Source of the DNA: RGZA01 sp964568585
GTDB taxonomy: Bacteria; Pseudomonadota; Alphaproteobacteria; UBA9219; RGZA01
Assembly (NCBI GenBank): GCA_964568585.1
Contig: CAZMQI010000008.1
Location: 1-64,000 of the forward strand
DNA: 64,000 nucleotides
Direction: 5' to 3'
Part shown: piece after piece, positions 59,993 through 64,000 of the stretch
Layout: the number at the start of each line of letters is the position of its first letter
Position numbering within the stretch: the first letter of the stretch is position 1
Translations under genes and position numbers: made by a program
Notes under the pieces: generated by a model
The model's database searches: none
Told to the model about the DNA's origin: nothing
Seen by the model: the letters and a program-made list of their open reading frames with translations, nothing else

Positions 59993-61233
59993 TGCTTCCT
60001 CTCTCCCTGCAAATTGCCCTGTCACATTTGCGGTTTCGCAGACGGCAAATGCTCGTCTCTGTATTCGGCGTTGCAATTGGCGTCGGCTTCTTCATATCTA
60101 TTTCCGGCATGATGAATGGTTTTCAGGATTATTACCGCACGGAAATTATTGAATCCAATCCGCACATCATTATCACCGATGAATATCGGCAATCCCCATC
60201 ACAGCCGTTAGAGCAAATTGAAAAAAATGCAGTGCTGCAAATCAACCATAAGGTGGCGCGTGATCCTGTGCGTGGTCTATCTAATGCACCACAAATTATG
60301 CAAAGCCTGAGTGCTATTCCGGGTGTGCATTATGCGCCAACCCTGCGTGGGCAAATCTTGTTGCGCCGTGCTGGACGTGATTATGCGGTCTATGCACTGG
60401 GCATTGATCCTATCAAGGAAGTCGCTGCATCCAATCTTGCTAAAGACATGGTGGTGGGCAGTATCGGCAGCCTTGGCGCAGTACCTGATGGCGTTATTTT
60501 GGGCGTGAAGCTTGCGGAAAAAATGGAAGCAGAACTTGGCGATACCTTATCGGTCGCGGCGCGCGGTGGCCGTGCCACCTTGCGCGTGGTGGGTATATTC
60601 AAGACTGGCCTTGAACAACTCGATGTCAGTCAGGTCTATGTCAATATCACCAAACAACAATCCATGCAGGGGCGCGCTCGCATCATTAATGAAATCCGCG
60701 TGAAGCTGGATGATATTAAACAGTCCATCCCGATGGCAGAGCAATTAGAGGCGCGTTTTGGCTATAAATCCGCACCGTGGGAAGAAACCAATAGCCGCAT
60801 TTTATCGGTGTTCGTTTTACAAAATGCCATCATCTATGCAACTGTCACGGCTATTATGATGGTGGCAGGGTTTGGTATTTATAACATCATCTCCACCATC
60901 GTGATGGAGAAGGCGCGCGATATCGCCATCATGCGTTCCATCGGCTTATCGCAATCGGATGTCGTGCGTATTTTCCTTATTCAAGGGCTGGTGGTTGGGG
61001 TTATTGGCTCGGTTGTCGGGTGTGGTATGGGCTATCTCATGGGGCAAGGCTTGCACATGATACCGGCACCCGGTGCAACAGAACCCGGGCAAACCCTGCG
61101 CGTAACAATGGAAGCGTGGCGTTTTGGTTTAGCATCCGCCATTTCATTATCAATTGCGGTAATTGCGGCGTGGTTGCCATCACGAAAAGCGGCGCAGACT
61201 AATCCCCTCAATATTATTCGTGGGGCAACATGA
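59992..61233 (+). CDS. ABC transporter permease (MacB/FtsX type)
   Basis: 413 residues with a membrane helix at the N-terminus (about 15-40), a periplasmic domain of about 220 residues, and three further helices near the C-terminus (VTAIMMVAGFGIYNIISTI, VVGVIGSVVGCGMGYLMG and FGLASAISLSIAVIAAWLP), the usual FtsX/LolC/MacB topology. PSRKAAQTNPLNIIRG is the common end. Overlaps both neighbours. MacB-like permeases move substrates out of the periplasm; LolC-like function is an alternative given lolA in the window, but the adaptor gene favours export. Confidence 0.86.
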   Translation: MLPLSLQIALSHLRFRRRQMLVSVFGVAIGVGFFISISGMMNGFQDYYRTEIIESNPHIIITDEYRQSPSQPLEQIEKNAVLQINHKVARDPVRGLSNAPQIMQSLSAIPGVHYAPTLRGQILLRRAGRDYAVYALGIDPIKEVAASNLAKDMVVGSIGSLGAVPDGVILGVKLAEKMEAELGDTLSVAARGGRATLRVVGIFKTGLEQLDVSQVYVNITKQQSMQGRARIINEIRVKLDDIKQSIPMAEQLEARFGYKSAPWEETNSRILSVFVLQNAIIYATVTAIMMVAGFGIYNIISTIVMEKARDIAIMRSIGLSQSDVVRIFLIQGLVVGVIGSVVGCGMGYLMGQGLHMIPAPGATEPGQTLRVTMEAWRFGLASAISLSIAVIAAWLPSRKAAQTNPLNIIRGAT

Positions 61234-61919
61234 GCAATCCAGCCAATCCAACTGTTTTGCAAACCATCCATCTTGGCCGCGTAATAACCGAAGGCGAGAT
61301 TAGCACCACATTGGTTGATGATATTTCGATAAATGTGAATAAAGGAGAATTTGTTGCCATTACCGGCCCGTCGGGGTCGGGTAAATCATCGCTGCTTTAT
61401 CTGCTCGGCTTGCTGGATGTGCCAACGACGGGCGATGTATTGGTTGATAATATTCCAACCGCGCATCTGGATGAAGATGACCGCGCAAAAATGCGGCTAT
61501 CCCATTTTGGCTTTGTATTCCAATTCCATTTTCTGCTACCCGAACTAACCATCCTTGAAAATGTGCTGGTGCCGATGCGTAAGTTGCAACAGGCAAGCGA
61601 TGAGCAATTGATTGCAAGTGCCAAAGAAACCTTGGCAATGCTTGATATGAAAGGTCAGGAATATAAATATCCATCGCAATTATCTGGCGGGCAACGTCAA
61701 CGTGTGGCCATCGCCCGTGCGCTTGCTAATAATCCACGCATCTTGATGGCGGACGAACCCACAGGTTCATTGGATAGTAAAAACGGCCATGCGGTGTTTG
61801 ATATTCTACAGAATTTGAGTAAGGCGGGGCACACGGTGATTGTGGTCACGCATGACCCGCATTTTGCATCGCTGGCATCGCGCAATATCAAACTGGTTGA
61901 TGGTAAATTGGTAGATTAA
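61230..61919 (+). CDS. ABC transporter ATP-binding protein (MacB/LolD type)
   Basis: 229-residue ATPase subunit. Walker A GPSGSGKSS, Q-loop FQFHFLLPELT, signature LSGGQRQRVAIA, Walker B ILMADEPTGSLD and switch His in VVTHD are all intact. Its start overlaps the permease stop by 4 bp. Its stop overlaps by 3-4 bp the convergent DUF2125 gene. Confidence 0.92.
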   Translation: MSNPANPTVLQTIHLGRVITEGEISTTLVDDISINVNKGEFVAITGPSGSGKSSLLYLLGLLDVPTTGDVLVDNIPTAHLDEDDRAKMRLSHFGFVFQFHFLLPELTILENVLVPMRKLQQASDEQLIASAKETLAMLDMKGQEYKYPSQLSGGQRQRVAIARALANNPRILMADEPTGSLDSKNGHAVFDILQNLSKAGHTVIVVTHDPHFASLASRNIKLVDGKLVD

Positions 61920-62818
61920 GGTACGGGGTATGGATCCCAGCTGGTGATATCAACGCCCGCAATCGACAGTTTGCTATCCTTGATTTGAATGGGGACGTGG
62001 ATGGTTTTTGCTTCGGTCGGCGGGGTCTTGGGGTCTTCCAATAATTTGAATGCTGCTTTAATCACGCTCGCCATGATGGGCTGAACCTGGTTTTGGTCGC
62101 GCAGCACATCAATCGCCTGTTCATAGCCGCTAACCGTGCTGTTCAGTGTTGCATTTGGCTGCAGGTTTTTATCCAGCGTCAAATGGCCTTTGCCATTCAC
62201 CAGCAACGAACCCCAGTTCAGGAATACACGGTCAAGCTCGATACTGCCTTCGGCATCTCGCCATGCTTCGATGGATTTTGTGTCATCCCACATCGGTGAT
62301 ACGCCTTTTAACTTCGCTTTAAAGCTGAGTTCTTGCACCAGATTGCCCAGCGCAACCTTGTGGCTTTCATCCAGTCCCAGTGATGTTAAGCGCACTTGTA
62401 CGAACAAACCATTATCACGCTTGCCGTGCGGCTTGAATAATGGACGTGCAACACTCACCATCAAGGCTTTGGTGGTGAAGGTGTAGTTGGCTTTATAGGA
62501 ATAGAATTTGCTCGCGCTGTCAGATGTCGCGGTAATGCGGAATGGGGTGAGCGGGTTAACCGATAGTTTTAAATCAGGAACCGAAATCCGGAATGCATCG
62601 GGGCGTTCATATTTGAAATCGTTGCAACGCAAGGTGACCGCGAAAGGAAAACCGCCAACGGATACATCAGGTGAGATGCTTGCGCCTGCAGCTGCTTGTT
62701 CTCGTTGCCAAGCGCTATACCGCGCAACCACACTGGCCTTCACATCAAACCAATAAAAGATATAGGCGATAAGAAGGGCAACCAAGATGCCAAGAGAAAG
62801 TGCCGCGCGCCGATTCAT
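61916..62818 (-). CDS. DUF2125 domain protein
   Basis: 300-residue protein of the DUF2125 family found mainly in alphaproteobacteria. An N-terminal signal-anchor (ALSLGILVALLIAYIFYWF) is followed by the family motif GFPFAVTLRC near residue 57 and a beta-rich extracytoplasmic domain. Function is not established. Convergent with the ABC ATPase. Confidence 0.8.
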   Translation of the reverse strand: MNRRAALSLGILVALLIAYIFYWFDVKASVVARYSAWQREQAAAGASISPDVSVGGFPFAVTLRCNDFKYERPDAFRISVPDLKLSVNPLTPFRITATSDSASKFYSYKANYTFTTKALMVSVARPLFKPHGKRDNGLFVQVRLTSLGLDESHKVALGNLVQELSFKAKLKGVSPMWDDTKSIEAWRDAEGSIELDRVFLNWGSLLVNGKGHLTLDKNLQPNATLNSTVSGYEQAIDVLRDQNQVQPIMASVIKAAFKLLEDPKTPPTEAKTIHVPIQIKDSKLSIAGVDITSWDPYPVP

Positions 62819-62920
62819 GATTCTACTTAGATAGTTTTACAAAAAATGTGTTGTGGGGTTGTCGTCCTGCCCAGATACTAGCCAAACTCCGGCTAAAAAG
62901 AAAACCCTCATTTAAACATC

Positions 62921-63847
62921 ATGTCCACGCCATCAGAACAGCATCCCCAAGCTGTAAACCAGCATCGTACTGCCATGAAGGGTATGGTTTTTGCGTTCTT
63001 CGGCTTCCTGTTTTTCAGCTGCCAAGACGCGTTAATGTCGATTGATACGCAATACTATCCTTCGCTGCAATTAACATGGCTAAACTGTGTCATGGTGCTT
63101 GCCACATTGGTGACTATCTTGCTAATTCGCAAAGGTTGGCGCGGATTGAAAGTGGTGCTTCATACTGACCATTTAAAAATCCATGTCATTCGTGGCGCAT
63201 TGCTTGCGGTTGGAACGGTGCTGGTCTTTATTGCCATCCGCGATGTGCCATTGCCGAATTTCTATGCCATCATTTTTGTCGGGCCACTTTTGGCGGTGAG
63301 CCTGTCAGGAATTTTTTTGAAAGAACCCATCGGGTTTGCAAAAATGATTGCGCTGCTCACGGGGTTTATCGGGCTTGTCATCGCGTTGCGCCCGGGCAGT
63401 GAAGGGTTTAATACGCACAGCATCTATGTGTTGATTGCCGCATGTTTGTTTGGCGCGACGGCATTGCTGGGGCGGTTTTTAGGTCGTAAGGATACCGCGT
63501 TATCGCTCATCTTTTATCCTGTCACCTTATTGGTTGTGTTCTTTTCGATTCCGGTGGCGTTGGAATTTCAACCGATAGCGACGCAGCATATCCCGCAGGT
63601 GCTGCTGACAGGCGTGTTCACGACGCTGGCATTTTTTTGCAACGCACATGGGTATAAAATGGCACCGATTTACCTGATTGCGCCGTGCCAGTTCCTGCAA
63701 TTTTTTTGGGGAACGATTGCCCACGCGGTCATACATCATAAATTGCCGGAACGCGCCGTAGTGCTGGGCGCGATATGTATTATTCTAAGCAATGCGCTGA
63801 TTATCTATCTGCAATATCGCCAGCAAAAGAAAGCAGAAGCGCTATGA
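62921..63847 (+). CDS. DMT superfamily (EamA) transporter
   Basis: Ten-helix drug/metabolite transporter of 308 residues with two EamA repeats; the first starts MVFAFFGFLFFSCQDALMSID and the second near IYVLIAACLFGATALLGRFLG. RxALLAVGT and KEPIGFAKMIALLTGFIGL are typical. Substrate unknown. The next gene, a paralogue-like transporter, overlaps its end by 4 bp. Confidence 0.85.
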   Translation: MSTPSEQHPQAVNQHRTAMKGMVFAFFGFLFFSCQDALMSIDTQYYPSLQLTWLNCVMVLATLVTILLIRKGWRGLKVVLHTDHLKIHVIRGALLAVGTVLVFIAIRDVPLPNFYAIIFVGPLLAVSLSGIFLKEPIGFAKMIALLTGFIGLVIALRPGSEGFNTHSIYVLIAACLFGATALLGRFLGRKDTALSLIFYPVTLLVVFFSIPVALEFQPIATQHIPQVLLTGVFTTLAFFCNAHGYKMAPIYLIAPCQFLQFFWGTIAHAVIHHKLPERAVVLGAICIILSNALIIYLQYRQQKKAEAL

Positions 63848-64000
63848 AAAGCCCATCCGTTCTTCTTGGCATGATGTTATCGGCGATTGCATTCGTCTTC
63901 TTCACTGCGTTTGATACGGTTACAAAGTATTTATCGCAAAGCTATTCCGTGTTTCAGGTGATGGCGGTGATGTTTGTGACGGCAACGCTGCTGATGACGG
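63844..64000 (+). CDS. DMT superfamily transporter, 3'-truncated by window edge
   Basis: Starts with ATG at 63844 overlapping the upstream TGA. The visible 52 residues begin MKSPSVLLGMMLSAIAFVFF and continue FDTVTKYLSQSYSVFQVMAVMF, the opening of an EamA-type transporter (one helix, the conserved substrate-site region and the start of the second helix). It pairs with the preceding gene; a two-gene DMT unit is likely. Confidence 0.75.
   Translation, partial: MKSPSVLLGMMLSAIAFVFFTAFDTVTKYLSQSYSVFQVMAVMFVTATLLMT

Overview
The window is chromosomal DNA of an alphaproteobacterium. The evidence is gene content and order: an ileS-lspA-DUF3035 (BamF-type) lipoprotein-M16-M16 string, a DUF2125 protein, a CarD/CdnL regulator, a chorismate mutase-hisC-prephenate dehydrogenase cluster behind nadA, an ftsK-lolA-xthA neighbourhood, and a sucCD/sucAB/lpd block. 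Several Dot/Icm-like (type IVB secretion) genes sit among these housekeeping genes. That could fit a host-associated or predatory lineage such as the Micavibrionales, but this placement is inference and I could run no search. I saw no rRNA, tRNA, CRISPR array, insertion sequence or prophage.

Layout. 1-9.1 kb: end of a 3-hydroxybutyrate dehydrogenase gene, a patatin-like lipase, an orphan periplasmic binding protein, ettA-htpG-argG, and folD-yggT on the other strand. 9.15-9.41 kb: a leader matching the yybP-ykoY manganese riboswitch, with mutually exclusive hairpins, in front of a GDT1-family Mn exporter gene. 10-16 kb: hisS, two tandem DotB-like secretion ATPases, pyrE, an alpha/beta hydrolase, ribF. 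16-22.8 kb: ileS, lspA, a BamF-like lipoprotein and a catalytic/non-catalytic M16 peptidase pair. 23-30.7 kb: a hydrolase-like unknown, then on the minus strand a degenerate PPP-type phosphatase homologue, ftsK, a TPR/oxygenase-like protein, lolA, xthA, and a CarD regulator with a histone-H1-like tail. 31-38.7 kb: kamA divergent from an aminotransferase, fdxA, nadA, chorismate mutase, hisC, prephenate dehydrogenase. 38.7-47.8 kb: a methyltransferase and the 2-oxoglutarate dehydrogenase and succinyl-CoA synthetase genes (minus strand). They include a short assembly gap inside lpd, three tandem 30-bp repeats between sucA and sucB, and a 22-codon membrane mini-gene. 48-56 kb: a Dot/Icm-like island with two DotA/TraY paralogues, a small membrane protein and two Ala/Pro-rich unknowns. 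56-64 kb: alaS, a three-gene ABC export operon, a DUF2125 protein, and two DMT transporters, the last cut by the window edge.

How the parts fit. Most genes are central metabolism, translation or envelope biogenesis. The accessory signal is the Dot/Icm-like set: two ATPases at 11.6-13.5 kb and two DotA-like polytopic proteins at 48-56 kb. These suggest a scattered type IVB secretion apparatus whose remaining parts must lie outside the window. The two unknown Ala/Pro-rich proteins lying divergently between the dotA paralogues, and the poly-C tracts in one DotA tail, are the most attractive leads there.
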